The notes under the pieces are model-generated. The model was given only the letters and a program-made list of their open reading frames with translations. It made no database searches and was not told the origin of the DNA. From NCBI GenBank assembly GCA_003131315.1, contig PKUV01000044.1, positions 1,525-42,765 on the forward strand: DNA of 41,241 nucleotides. Reading direction: 5' to 3'. The stretch is from Acidobacteriaceae bacterium (GTDB lineage Bacteria > Acidobacteriota > Terriglobia > Terriglobales > Acidobacteriaceae). The position numbers were made by a program, and so were the translations under genes. This document shows positions 14,730 to 24,971 of this stretch, one piece after another. The stretch's first letter is position 1, and each line of letters begins with the position of its first letter.

Positions 14730-16031
14730 ATGGATAAGCTCGTAATCCGCGGCGGTAATCCCCTGCTGGGGACGGTCCGAATCAGTGGCGCGAAGAACGC
14801 CGCACTGCCTTGCATGGCGGCGGCATTGCTCACCGACGAACCGGTGATTCTTGAAAACATCCCGCAGGTGCGCGACATCGAGACCACGCGCAAACTCCTC
14901 GCCGCCATGGGCGCCGAAGTCGAACTCGGCTACGGACGCGCCCATCACCGCACGACCATTTGCGCGCGCACGCTTGCCGCTCCCGAAGCGTCTTATGAAC
15001 TGGTCAAGACCATGCGAGCCTCCACGCTCGTCCTGGGAGCGCTCGTAGCCCGCTGTGGCCGCGCTCGCGTCTCGCTGCCCGGCGGATGCGCCATCGGTGC
15101 TCGCCCGATCGACCTCCACATCAAGGGTCTGGAACGTCTGGGCGCCAAGATTACGCAAGAGCACGGCTACGTCGAGGCCGTCACCGACCGCCTCCGTGGC
15201 GCCGAAATTGTCTTCGACAAAATTACCGTCACCGGCACCGAAGACCTGCTGATGGCCGCCACGCTTGCCGATGGCGAGACCATCATGCAGAATTGCGCCC
15301 GTGAACCGGAAGTCGCGGACCTCGCCGCGCTGCTCAACGCCATGGGCGCCAAGATCCAGGGCGCCGGCACGTCCATGATCCGCGTAAAGGGCGTCACCAA
15401 GCTGCATGGCGCCAGGCACCGCATCATCCCCGACCGCATCGAAGCCGGAACCTTCATCGTCGCCGGATCCCTCACCGGCGGCGACCTCAACGTCGCCGGA
15501 TGCGATCCCGCGCACCTCACCGCCATCCTGCAGAAGCTCGCGGAAACCGGCGTAAAGACTGTGGTGAAAGCCGACTCTGTCCGCGTTATGGGCGATCAGC
15601 CGCTGCAAGCCGCCGACATGAACACCGAAGAATATCCCGGCTTCCCCACCGACATGCAGGCGCAATACATGGCGCTCACCACGCAAGCCGAAGGCACGTC
15701 GATCATCACGGAAAATATTTTCGAGAACCGCTTTATGCACGCGCAGGAACTGGTCCGCATGGGCGCTAACATCAAGATTGAAGGCCGCCGTGCCATCGTC
15801 CGCGGCGGAACTCCGCTCAGCGCCGCCGCCGTCCTCGCCTCGGACCTGCGCGCCTCCGCTTCGCTCGTGCTCGCCGCCCTGGTCGCCGACGGCGAAACCA
15901 TCATCGACCGCGTCTATCACCTGGACCGAGGCTACGAGAACATCGAAGAAAAACTGAAAGCCGTGGGCGCCGAAATCCGCCGCGTAGGCAACATCTTCCC
16001 CAAACGAGCCGCAGCCCCCGCCCAATCGTGA
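14730..16031 (+). CDS. murA: UDP-N-acetylglucosamine 1-carboxyvinyltransferase
   Basis: MurA transfers enolpyruvate from PEP to UDP-GlcNAc, the first committed step of peptidoglycan synthesis. The 433-residue protein has the usual length. Lys22-Asn23 stand in GAKNAALPC. The PEP-reactive cysteine is present as Cys120 in [16 protein letters not shown], so the enzyme is expected to be of the fosfomycin-sensitive Cys type. Later signatures include [29 protein letters not shown] and the C-terminal [17 protein letters not shown]. The start ATG fits the conserved first strand (DKLVIRGG). It follows murQ by 141 bases with a dispersed repeat between, so it probably has its own promoter. Confidence 0.97.
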   Translation: MDKLVIRGGNPLLGTVRISGAKNAALPCMAAALLTDEPVILENIPQVRDIETTRKLLAAMGAEVELGYGRAHHRTTICARTLAAPEASYELVKTMRASTLVLGALVARCGRARVSLPGGCAIGARPIDLHIKGLERLGAKITQEHGYVEAVTDRLRGAEIVFDKITVTGTEDLLMAATLADGETIMQNCAREPEVADLAALLNAMGAKIQGAGTSMIRVKGVTKLHGARHRIIPDRIEAGTFIVAGSLTGGDLNVAGCDPAHLTAILQKLAETGVKTVVKADSVRVMGDQPLQAADMNTEEYPGFPTDMQAQYMALTTQAEGTSIITENIFENRFMHAQELVRMGANIKIEGRRAIVRGGTPLSAAAVLASDLRASASLVLAALVADGETIIDRVYHLDRGYENIEEKLKAVGAEIRRVGNIFPKRAAAPAQS

Positions 16032-16419
16032 TGGTCAGGCAGCCTCTCGGAGACTAACTACCCGTCGCAGCGAACCCGCGTAAGACAGGTAACGATAGTA
16101 ACCTTCGGACCCTCCGCTTATGCGGCTACCATGATCCCTGATGTTGACTCCCAACCATCAGCCTGGATCTCACCTATTCTCTGCGGCTGTGTCTGCCGCT
16201 GGAGTCATGACCACTCCAACCCAGAAAAGCCCGCTCACTCCAGTCCGGTGCTTAGGCCTACCGGGTGACTTTCGTAATTCTGCCTTCATCACTCGCGTGT
16301 GGGATAACTGAATTGCGGGCTCGTAGTTCAGCGGATAAGTCCCGCAGATGCGCCCCGAGGATACGTTCCGAAGATACGAAACGCCACCGCGCGCCGGCGG
16401 CATTGCAAGGAACCCAGAC
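16032..16419. other. 388-base gap before the sugar operon, no gene recognised
   Basis: No convincing open frame or RNA gene is seen. A short inverted repeat TGGAGT-CATGACC-ACTCCA lies at 16200-16218. The stretch GGGCTCGTAGTTCAGCGGAT (16318-16337) looks like the 5' part of a tRNA, but no anticodon or T arm follows. The promoter of the downstream ten-gene operon should be here, yet I find no clear -35/-10 pair. Confidence 0.5.
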
Positions 16420-17198
16420 ATGAAGGTTGTCGTTCTGTGCGGTGGATTAGGTACCCGTCTCCGGGAAGAGACCGAATTCCGCCCCAAACCGATGGTGGAG
16501 ATCGGGGGCCGTCCCATCCTGTGGCACATCATGAAGATGTACGCCCACTACGGAATGCGCGAGTTCATTCTCTGCCTCGGGTATCGCGGCAACATGATCA
16601 AGGATTACTTCCTGAACTACGAAGCCATGAATAGCGACTTCAGAATCTGCCTCGGCCGCCAATCGCACGTCGAATTCATGGGCGCTCATCAAGAGCAGAA
16701 TTTCGCCGTCACGCTCGCCGACACCGGCCTCGATACCATGACGGGTGGCCGTTTGCAGCGCGTTGCCCGCTATCTCGAGAACGACGACACGTTTCTGCTT
16801 ACCTACGGCGATGGCCTCAGCGACGTCAACATCGGCAGCCTGGTCGACTTTCATCGCAAGCACGGCCGCCTTGCGACCGTCACGTCAGTCCCGCCTATCT
16901 CTCGCTTCGGAGTGCTCGAAACCGACGCCCAGGGCCAGGTCCAGCGCTTCATGGAGAAACCCAAGGCCAATGGCCTGATCAGCGCCGGCTTCTTCGTCTT
17001 TAACCGCCGCGTACTCGATTACCTCGGCGGCCCGGAGTGCATCCTCGAACGTGAGCCTCTAGAGCGGCTGGCGCGTGAAGGTCAACTTATGGCCTATCGC
17101 CATGACGGGTTCTTCTTCGCCATGGACACTTACCGCGAATACCAATACCTGAATGAGCTCTGGGCGAGCGAACAAACCCCCTGGAAAGTGTGGTCGGA

Positions 17199-17202
<4 letters not shown>
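16420..17202 (+). CDS. rfbF: Glucose-1-phosphate cytidylyltransferase
   Basis: The enzyme makes CDP-glucose from CTP and glucose-1-phosphate, the entry to CDP-linked 6-deoxy and 3,6-dideoxy sugars. I choose ATG 16420 because AAGGAA stands eight bases upstream and the product (260 residues) then starts right at the nucleotide-binding strand [19 protein letters not shown]. An upstream in-frame ATG (16348) would add an unsupported tail. The sugar-nucleotide motifs are [32 protein letters not shown] (metal-binding Asp) and [19 protein letters not shown]. The stop overlaps the next start (ATGA), so translation is probably coupled to the dehydratase. It is the first gene of the operon. Confidence 0.95.
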
Positions 17203-18203
<1,001 letters not shown>

Positions 18204-18210
18204 CTCGACG

Positions 18211-19554
18211 ATGACAATGACGAGCAAAACTGCCAGCCAACTCCGCGAAGAAGTCCGCGCGATCGTGAAGCAGTACTACAACGTCGCACTGGCTCCGCAG
18301 GCGTTCGTACCCGGCCAGAGCAGCATACCGGTGTCGGGCAAAGTCTTTGACAGCACCGAGCTCGAATTTCTGGTCGAAGCCTCGCTTGACGCATGGCTCA
18401 CCACCGGCCGCTTTGCCGCCCAGTTCGAACGCGAATTTGCCGCGTTCATGGGCGTGCGCTGTGCTTCGCTGGTCAACTCCGGATCCTCCGCCAACCTCGC
18501 GGCTCTTTCGTGCCTCACTTCCCCGTCGCTCGGCGATCGCAGGCTCTCCGCCGGAGACGAAGTCATCACCGTAGCTGCTGGATTTCCCACAACCGTCAAT
18601 CCGATTATTCAGAACGGGCTCGTCCCAGTCTTCGTCGACGTTCAGCTTCCAACTTACAACATCGACGGAACTCAACTTGAAGCCGCAGTTTCCGAACGCA
18701 CCAAAGCCATCATGCTGGCGCACACCCTCGGCAACCCGTTTGACGTCGATGCCATTATGGAGCTGGCAACCAAACACAATCTCTGGGTGATTGAGGATTG
18801 CTGCGATGCCGTAGGATCTCTCTATAAAGGGCGCAACGTTGGGACCTTCGGCCACTTCGCCACCACCAGCTTCTATCCCGCGCACCACATCACCATGGGC
18901 GAAGGCGGATGCGTGCTCACGCAGTCTCCCGCGCTCAAGAAGTTAGCCGAGTCCTTTCGCGACTGGGGCCGAGACTGCTGGTGCGATCCCGGGAAATCCA
19001 ACACTTGCGGTTGCCGCTTTGAATGGAAACTGGGCGATCTGCCCAGCGGATACGATCACAAATACATTTACAGTCACATCGGCTACAACCTCAAAGCGAC
19101 CGACATGCAAGCCGCAGTCGGAGTCGCGCAACTCAAGAAGCTGCCGGGCTTCATTGCCGCCCGGCGCGCGAACTTTGCCAAACTTCACGCCGCCCTGAGC
19201 GATCTCGACGACATCTTCATCTTGCCCAAAGCCACCGAGCATTCGGACCCAAGCTGGTTCGGCTTTCCTCTCGCCGTGCGCAAGGGTGCGCCCACAACCC
19301 GCAACCAGATCGTGCGCTTCCTGGAATCTCGAAACATAGCCACCCGCCTGCTCTTCGGCGGCAACCTGCTTCGTCAGCCCGCCTATCGCGACATTCAGCG
19401 GCGCGCGATCGGCGATTTACGCAACACCGACTTCGTAATGAACAACGTTTTCTGGATCGGCCTCTACCCCGGCATCTCGCAATCGATGATCGATTACATG
19501 GCGGAGACTTTCCATCAGATTCCAAAAGCGGCCTCCGCCGCTCACGGAGCATAG
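18211..19554 (+). CDS. rfbH: CDP-4-keto-6-deoxyglucose 3-dehydrase (PLP and [2Fe-2S], E1 type)
   Basis: RfbH/E1 removes the C3 hydroxyl of CDP-4-keto-6-deoxyglucose, giving a 3,6-dideoxy intermediate. The 447-residue protein has the aminotransferase fold but carries His in place of the PLP-binding Lys ([14 protein letters not shown]225-H226), the hallmark of this dehydrase. A Cys-rich stretch (C256, C258, C266, C268) fits the family's iron-sulphur site. The conserved PLP features [11 protein letters not shown] and [15 protein letters not shown] are present. The start ATG 18211 has AGGGGA upstream. The electron-supplying reductase (E3, AscD/RfbI type) is not encoded in this window and would have to come from elsewhere. 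Confidence 0.94.
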   Translation: MTMTSKTASQLREEVRAIVKQYYNVALAPQAFVPGQSSIPVSGKVFDSTELEFLVEASLDAWLTTGRFAAQFEREFAAFMGVRCASLVNSGSSANLAALSCLTSPSLGDRRLSAGDEVITVAAGFPTTVNPIIQNGLVPVFVDVQLPTYNIDGTQLEAAVSERTKAIMLAHTLGNPFDVDAIMELATKHNLWVIEDCCDAVGSLYKGRNVGTFGHFATTSFYPAHHITMGEGGCVLTQSPALKKLAESFRDWGRDCWCDPGKSNTCGCRFEWKLGDLPSGYDHKYIYSHIGYNLKATDMQAAVGVAQLKKLPGFIAARRANFAKLHAALSDLDDIFILPKATEHSDPSWFGFPLAVRKGAPTTRNQIVRFLESRNIATRLLFGGNLLRQPAYRDIQRRAIGDLRNTDFVMNNVFWIGLYPGISQSMIDYMAETFHQIPKAASAAHGA

Positions 19555-19565
19555 GCCGCGCGACC

Positions 19566-20687
19566 ATGAGCCACGCAATCATGAGTCAGACAAGCATGAC
19601 AAACCGGCTGGCACACGATCTCGACAACATCCTCGCTCGAACCGAGCCTCTGTGGCAGGATCTGCGCGGCCAGCGCGTTCTAATCACGGGCGCCACCGGA
19701 TTTTTCGGATGCTGGCTGCTCGAGAGTTTCGCCTGGGCGAACCGCCGGCTGGGTCTCAACGCTCGTGCGGTCGGACTATCCCGGCATCCGGGATTACTTG
19801 CCGAGAAAGCGCGGCACCTGGCGCAAGATCCAGCGATCACCTTGCACCCCGCCGACGTTCGCCACGGCGATTTTCCCCAAGGCGCATTTTCACACGTCAT
19901 CCATGCCGCGACGGAAGCCAGCGCCACGCTGAACAGCGAAGCGCCCCGCGTGATGTTCGACACGATTGTCGAAGGGACACGCCGCGCGTTGCAGTTCTCC
20001 ATCGCCAGTTCCGTCGCCAGATTCCTGCTCGTCAGTTCGGGCGCAGTTTACGGAAACCAGCCGCCGCAACTCACGCACGTAAGTGAATCCTTCGAAGGTG
20101 GACCTGATCCTCTAAATCCGGCCTCTGCCTATGCCGAGGGCAAGCGTTCCGCGGAGATGCTGTGCTCGCTGGCTGCTTCATCCCGCTTTGCAACCACCGT
20201 CGCGCGCTGCTTTGCGTTCGTCGGCCCCTATATGAGACTCGACGCGCATTTCGCTATCGGCAACTTCATCGCCGATCGTCAACACCATGGCCCGATTCGC
20301 GTCCAGGGAGACGGCTCCGCTGTGCGCTCCTATCTTTATGCCTCTGATCTAATGGTCTGGCTCTGGACCATTCTCTTCGAGGGACAATCCCGCCGCGCTT
20401 ATAACGTCGGTTCCGAAGAAGCTTTGAACATCGCCACCCTCGCGCGCGAAGTCGCCGCCGCGCTGCCACCCGAAGTTGACGTCAACATCGCGTCCACGGC
20501 AACGCCTGGCGCCCCGCTGCACCGCTACGTGCCCTGTACGGCAAGAGCACGCGAAGAACTGGGACTTCACGCTGAGGTGCCGTTGCGCGAAGCCATCTGC
20601 CGCACCCACGCCTGGTTTTCGGCAAATACATTCTCCGAACAGGGGATTTCCAGACCAGAAGTTGCCGCGCGAGGTACCCATGCATAG
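19566..20687 (+). CDS. NAD(P)-dependent sugar epimerase/reductase (extended SDR)
   Basis: This SDR of about 373 residues has VLITGATGFFGCWLLESF as its nucleotide-binding turn, HVIHAATEAS as the second strand region, the serine motif LLVSSGAVYGNQPP and the active-site pair YAEGKRSAE (Tyr-xxx-Lys). Standing just after the CDP-3,6-dideoxyhexulose genes, it could be the 4-keto reductase of the pathway (the role of Abe/Prt synthase or YerF) or an epimerase. The sequence alone does not decide. ATG 19566, 19581 and 19596 are all possible starts; I list the first. It overlaps the next gene by 8 bases. Confidence 0.82.
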   Translation: MSHAIMSQTSMTNRLAHDLDNILARTEPLWQDLRGQRVLITGATGFFGCWLLESFAWANRRLGLNARAVGLSRHPGLLAEKARHLAQDPAITLHPADVRHGDFPQGAFSHVIHAATEASATLNSEAPRVMFDTIVEGTRRALQFSIASSVARFLLVSSGAVYGNQPPQLTHVSESFEGGPDPLNPASAYAEGKRSAEMLCSLAASSRFATTVARCFAFVGPYMRLDAHFAIGNFIADRQHHGPIRVQGDGSAVRSYLYASDLMVWLWTILFEGQSRRAYNVGSEEALNIATLAREVAAALPPEVDVNIASTATPGAPLHRYVPCTARAREELGLHAEVPLREAICRTHAWFSANTFSEQGISRPEVAARGTHA

Positions 20688-21921
20688 CGCTGCTACTCTC
20701 AGTCCTCAGCCACATCGCGCATGCGGCGCTTGCGGGGCAACCGGAAACACTATCTGCCATCACCAGCGGTTCATCGTTCCGGACGGCTATCCTCTGCCCG
20801 CCGAGTACAACGTCGCCGTGTGCCGGCGCTGCGGTTTCGTCTACGCCGATCCCGCCGCCACCCAGCGCGACTACGATCGTTTCTATTGCGAGTGGTCCAA
20901 GTACGACGACTCGGCGACCGCGACCGGCAGCGGCCTTTCCCCGTACGACGCCGCTCGACTCGCCATCACTGCCTCCGACATCGCCCGCGCCCTGCCTTCG
21001 CGAGCCGCCAGCATCCTCGATGCCGGCTGCGCCACGGGCGGCCTGCTCACTGCCCTCCGCGACCAGGGATTCATGGCAGTGGCCGGACTCGATCCTTCGC
21101 CGCGCTGCGCGACCGCGTGCCGTGATCGTGGCTTTGAGGCCTACGTCGGGTCGATCGCCTCGGCTCCCGCGCACATGCCCAAATTCGATTGCGTCGTGTT
21201 CAGTCACGTGCTCGAACACGTTTACGACATCCCAGCATTCTTCACAGCCGCCCGCCGTCTTCTCGCGCCGGGAGGCTACGTGTATCTCGAGACTCCTGAC
21301 GCCACCCGTTACGACGACTATCTCTACGCACCTTTCCAGGAATTCAATACCGAGCACATCAATCACTTTTCGGCGCGTGCTCTCGAAAACACCGCCCGCC
21401 GCTTTGGCTTCCAGCCCATCCTGGTTGAACAAAAAGTGCTCCAGACGGCGGAAGACACGCACTACCCCGCTGTTTTCGGCCTTTTCCGCAACCCCGGCGG
21501 AACTGCAGACGAGCACTCGGTCGTTTGCGATCAAGAGTTACCGTCCAGGATCGCCGCCTATATTCGGCATTCCGCCGAGCAGATGGAAAGTATCAACCGC
21601 CGCTTAGCCGGCCAACTCGCAAACACCCAGCGCGTCATCCTTTGGGGTGCAGGGCAATTCGCGATGAAGCTCCTCGCCCTTCCCTGTCTCGCGCAAACTC
21701 AAGTCCGCGCTCTGGTGGACAACAATCCCATTCTCAGAGGCAAGACGCTGGCGGGCGCGCCCGTCATAGGCGCGCAGGAAATCGCTGGCACCCGTGAGCC
21801 GATCATCATCGCCACCTTGTTGCATGCCGACGAAATCAGCGTTCAAATCCGCCGTCTCGGACTCAGCAATCCCGTTCTCTCGCTGCTCCAAAACTCGAAC
21901 TCCGAGGACCGCCGCTCATGA
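20680..21921 (+). CDS. Zinc-finger class I SAM methyltransferase with C-terminal Rossmann-like domain
   Basis: This 413-residue protein starts with a four-cysteine zinc site (CGACG near residue 13 and CRRCGF near 46), as in sugar C-methyltransferases. A class I methyltransferase domain follows, with motif I ILDAGCATGGLL, then DCVVFSHVLEHVYD and LAPGGYVYLETPD. The C-terminal part (about 310-410) holds a second nucleotide-fold module, VILWGAGQFAMKLL with VDNNPILRGKTLAGAPVIG. A similar module opens the FkbM protein four genes on. C-methylation at C3 of a keto sugar is the best-known job of this architecture, but N- or O-methylation is not excluded. The start ATG 20680 has GAGG five bases upstream; the stop overlaps the next start (ATGA). 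Confidence 0.85.
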   Translation: MHSAATLSPQPHRACGACGATGNTICHHQRFIVPDGYPLPAEYNVAVCRRCGFVYADPAATQRDYDRFYCEWSKYDDSATATGSGLSPYDAARLAITASDIARALPSRAASILDAGCATGGLLTALRDQGFMAVAGLDPSPRCATACRDRGFEAYVGSIASAPAHMPKFDCVVFSHVLEHVYDIPAFFTAARRLLAPGGYVYLETPDATRYDDYLYAPFQEFNTEHINHFSARALENTARRFGFQPILVEQKVLQTAEDTHYPAVFGLFRNPGGTADEHSVVCDQELPSRIAAYIRHSAEQMESINRRLAGQLANTQRVILWGAGQFAMKLLALPCLAQTQVRALVDNNPILRGKTLAGAPVIGAQEIAGTREPIIIATLLHADEISVQIRRLGLSNPVLSLLQNSNSEDRRS

Positions 21922-23741
21922 AGCTTTCTGATTACATCGTCGAGCGGCTCGCGGATTGGGGTGTGCGCCACATCTTCCTCGTCACGGGCGGCGGCGCCAT
22001 GCACCTCAACGACTCCATTGGCAAGGAGCCGCGCATTCAGTACGTTTGCAATCACCATGAACAAGCTTCAGCGATGGCCGCCGAAGCTTACGCTCGCATC
22101 ACCGGCCAGCCCGGCCTGGTCAACGTTACGACCGGGCCCGGCGGTATCAACGCCCTCAACGGAGTCTTCGGAGCGTGGACCGACTCCATCCCGATGCTCG
22201 TCATCTCCGGCCAGGTCAAGCGCGAAACGTGTATGCGCGCCCTGGGCATTACTGGATTGCGCCAACTCGGAGACCAGGAAGCCGACATCATCGCTATGGT
22301 CCGCAACATCACCAAGTACGCGGTGATGATCGACGATCCCCTCTCCATCCGGTATCACCTCGAGCGCGCCTGGCACCTCGCACAAAGTGGACGCCCTGGT
22401 CCTTGCTGGCTTGACATTCCGGTCGACGTGCAGGCCGCGTCCATCGATCCCCCCAATCTTCGCGCCTACGATCCCGCAGAAGACGATCCCGCGCAGGATG
22501 AGCTCGCCCAAGACAAGATCGCCGGCGATCCGTCCCGGCTCAAATCCTATTGTCGTGAAGTTCTCGACCGCATCAGAAATGCAAAAAGACCCGTGATCCT
22601 CGCCGGCACCGGCGTCCGCGCCGCCCATGCGGTCGCCGAATTCGACGAACTTTTTCACCGGCTGGGCGTTCCCGTGACGACCGCCTGGACCCATGACCTC
22701 ATCGCTTCCGATGACCCGCTCTTTTCCGGGCGCCAGGGCACCATCGGCGACCGTGCCGGGAACTTCACGGTGCAAAATGCCGACGTTCTGTTGATTCTCG
22801 GATCGCGTCTCAACATCCGCCAAACCAGCTATAACTGGCAATCGTTCGCGCCGCGCGCCTTCAAGATCCAGGTCGATATCGACGCCGCCGAGTTCCACAA
22901 ACCCACCATCCAGCCGGACATGGCCATCCACTGCGACCTCAAGCAGTTTCTGCAAGAACTGCTGCGTCAGTGTGACGCCGACAACTACCGCCCTGGAGTT
23001 CACGCTCCGTGGCTCGCCTGGTGTCGTGAACGCGTCCAACGCTACCCTGTCGTGCAGGATCGCCAGCGCCAACCCGGGCCGCCCTTGAATCCTTACTACT
23101 TCATCGAGCAACTCTCGGCCAGGCTCGACGACGACGATGTCATAGTCTGCGGCAATGCAACCTCCTGCATCGTGCCTTTCCAGACCATGCGCCTGGGCAA
23201 ACACCAACGCCTTATCTCCAATTCCGGATCCGCTTCCATGGGTTACGACTTGCCAGCCGCCATCGGCGCGGCTTTCGCGCGACCCGGGAAGCGTGTCATT
23301 TGCCTCGCCGGAGATGGCAGCATTCAAATGAACATCCAGGAGTTACAAACCGTTATTCATCATCACTTAGCACTTAAGATCTTTGTCCTCAATAACTCGG
23401 GCTACCTTTCCATGCGCATGACGCAATTCAGTTTCTTCGGTCGTCTAACCGGAGAGAGCGCCGCGAGCGGCGCCTCCCTCCCGGACATGGTCAAGGTGGC
23501 CTGCGCCTATGGCATTCCATCGATTCGCATCGACCGCCAGTCGCAGCTGGCGCAAATCGACCTCGCGCTCGCGGCCGATGGGCCGGCATTAATCGATGTG
23601 GTGCTCGACCCGAATCAGGAGTTCGAGCCGCGATCACGGGCCAGGCAGTTACCCGATGGGCGGATCGTTTCACCTAATCTAGAGGACATGTACCCATTCC
23701 TGGATGAGACTGAACTAATGGACAATGTCGTCAAGGAATAA
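21918..23741 (+). CDS. ThDP-dependent enzyme of the acetolactate synthase fold
   Basis: This 607-residue protein has the three-domain layout of ThDP enzymes. The PYR domain has the cofactor-activating Glu48 (CNHHEQASAMAAE) and NVTTGPGGINALNG. A central domain follows (VILAGTGVRAAHAV, LLILGSRLNIRQTS). The PP domain has the metal/diphosphate motif GDGSIQMNIQELQ ending in VLNNSGYLSM. True acetolactate synthase would normally pair with a small subunit and ilvC, neither of which is near. In an O-antigen-type context the closest known precedent is YerE of Yersinia, which adds an acetyl branch from pyruvate to CDP-3,6-dideoxy-4-keto-glucose. The RfbFGH genes just upstream make exactly that acceptor. 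A role in carbon-branching is therefore inferred, not shown. Confidence 0.85.
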   Translation: MKLSDYIVERLADWGVRHIFLVTGGGAMHLNDSIGKEPRIQYVCNHHEQASAMAAEAYARITGQPGLVNVTTGPGGINALNGVFGAWTDSIPMLVISGQVKRETCMRALGITGLRQLGDQEADIIAMVRNITKYAVMIDDPLSIRYHLERAWHLAQSGRPGPCWLDIPVDVQAASIDPPNLRAYDPAEDDPAQDELAQDKIAGDPSRLKSYCREVLDRIRNAKRPVILAGTGVRAAHAVAEFDELFHRLGVPVTTAWTHDLIASDDPLFSGRQGTIGDRAGNFTVQNADVLLILGSRLNIRQTSYNWQSFAPRAFKIQVDIDAAEFHKPTIQPDMAIHCDLKQFLQELLRQCDADNYRPGVHAPWLAWCRERVQRYPVVQDRQRQPGPPLNPYYFIEQLSARLDDDDVIVCGNATSCIVPFQTMRLGKHQRLISNSGSASMGYDLPAAIGAAFARPGKRVICLAGDGSIQMNIQELQTVIHHHLALKIFVLNNSGYLSMRMTQFSFFGRLTGESAASGASLPDMVKVACAYGIPSIRIDRQSQLAQIDLALAADGPALIDVVLDPNQEFEPRSRARQLPDGRIVSPNLEDMYPFLDETELMDNVVKE

Positions 23742-23813
23742 GGACATTACCATACTAATAAACCGTGCCCCTCGACCGGGACGGCACCACGAACCGGGCA
23801 GGCAGGTAACATC

Positions 23814-24950
23814 ATGACTGGCAACGATATATTCGACGAGTTATTCGTACTCGAAGTGGCCAATAACCACTTGGGCGACCTTCAGCGGGGCCTGAAGATC
23901 ATCGGCAACTATGCGCAGGTGGTACGGTTCAACAATGTGCGCGCCGCGATCAAGCTGCAACTGCGCGATGTCGACAGCTTCATCCACCAGGACTTCCGCC
24001 AGCGCGACGATATCCGCTACATCAAGAAAACGCTCGATACGCGCCTCCAGCCGGAGGACTTCGCCACACTGGTGCAAGCCATCCGCGAAGCCAGCTGCAT
24101 CCCGATGGCAACTCCGTTCGACGAGAGTTCCGTCGACTTCTGCTGCGAGCTCGGCATCCCCATCCTCAAAATCGCCAGCTCGGACTGCAACGATTGGATT
24201 TTGATCGAGAAGATAGCGAAGACGAAAAAACCGGTCATCGTTTCTACGGGCGGCTCTTCACTCAAGGACATCGACGACCTGGTCACGTTTTTCGACAATC
24301 GTCATATCCCGCTGGCCATCAACCACTGCGTGTCGCTCTATCCCTCTGAGGATTGTGACCTCGAACTCAACCAGATCGACTTTCTCCACAGTCGCTATCC
24401 CAATCACATCATCGGATTGTCCACGCATGAATACCGCGACTGGACTTCGTCGATGCTCATGGCCTATGCCAAAGGCGCGCGGACCTTCGAGCGCCACGTC
24501 GACATCCAGACCGAGGGCATGACAGTTTCTCCGTACTGCTCGGTGCCTGAGCAAGTCGACACCTGGTTCAAAGCCTTTCATCGCGCCAAGCGTATGTGCG
24601 GAGCTCCGGGCACGCAGAAACGTCTGCCTCCGCAAAAAGAAATCACGTATCTCGACTCGCTCGTCCGCGGTGTCTATGCCAGGCGCGATCTTCCCGCAGG
24701 CCACGTTCTGCAGGATGCCGACGTCTATCTGGCCATTCCGCTCCAGCAGGGACAGATCTCCTGCCGCGAACTGATGCGTGGCGAAGTCATTCTGAAAGCC
24801 GTACCCAAGGATCAACCCATCATGATCGACGCCATTGACAGCCCTTATGCCAACATCCCGTCACTCTCTGAACTGATCTATCACCGGGGTCTGCCTGCGC
24901 ACTCTCTGATTGCTCGCGCCGCCAAAGCTGGCGCCAGCGGAAACGACTGA
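23814..24950 (+). CDS. NeuB-family PEP-dependent sugar synthase with SAF domain
   Basis: NeuB enzymes condense PEP with an aldose, giving nonulosonic (sialic-type) acids. The 378-residue protein has a TIM-barrel part with the family entry FVLEVANNHLGDLQRG. It continues with CIPMATPFDESSVDF, ILKIASSDCNDWILIEKIA, KPVIVSTGGSSLKDIDD, NHCVSLYPSEDCDLEL and IGLSTHEYRDWT. A C-terminal antifreeze-like SAF domain follows (about 285-355, SLVRGVYARRDLPAGHVLQ). The usual partners, a UDP-GlcNAc 2-epimerase and a CMP-sugar synthetase, are missing here, so the acceptor sugar is unclear. The start has GGCAGGTAAC upstream, in a 72-base gap after the ThDP gene. Confidence 0.87.
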   Translation: MTGNDIFDELFVLEVANNHLGDLQRGLKIIGNYAQVVRFNNVRAAIKLQLRDVDSFIHQDFRQRDDIRYIKKTLDTRLQPEDFATLVQAIREASCIPMATPFDESSVDFCCELGIPILKIASSDCNDWILIEKIAKTKKPVIVSTGGSSLKDIDDLVTFFDNRHIPLAINHCVSLYPSEDCDLELNQIDFLHSRYPNHIIGLSTHEYRDWTSSMLMAYAKGARTFERHVDIQTEGMTVSPYCSVPEQVDTWFKAFHRAKRMCGAPGTQKRLPPQKEITYLDSLVRGVYARRDLPAGHVLQDADVYLAIPLQQGQISCRELMRGEVILKAVPKDQPIMIDAIDSPYANIPSLSELIYHRGLPAHSLIARAAKAGASGND

Positions 24951-24971
24951 GGAAGCTGGATTCACGCCTTC

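Noticed and set aside
14691-16025. 444-codon minus-strand open frame opposite murA
   Set aside because: Gly/Asp/His-rich mirror of murA codons; murA is certain on the plus strand.
16318-16400. Possible tRNA gene starting GGGCTCGTAGTTCAGC
   Set aside because: Only the acceptor/D-arm-like part is present. The D stem pairs badly, and no anticodon arm, GGTTCGA-type T arm or matching 3' acceptor strand follows.
21918-23741. Plain acetolactate synthase (ilvB) for branched-chain amino acids
   Set aside because: No small subunit or ilvC beside it, and the gene overlaps sugar-modifying genes in a glycan operon; kept as an alternative only.
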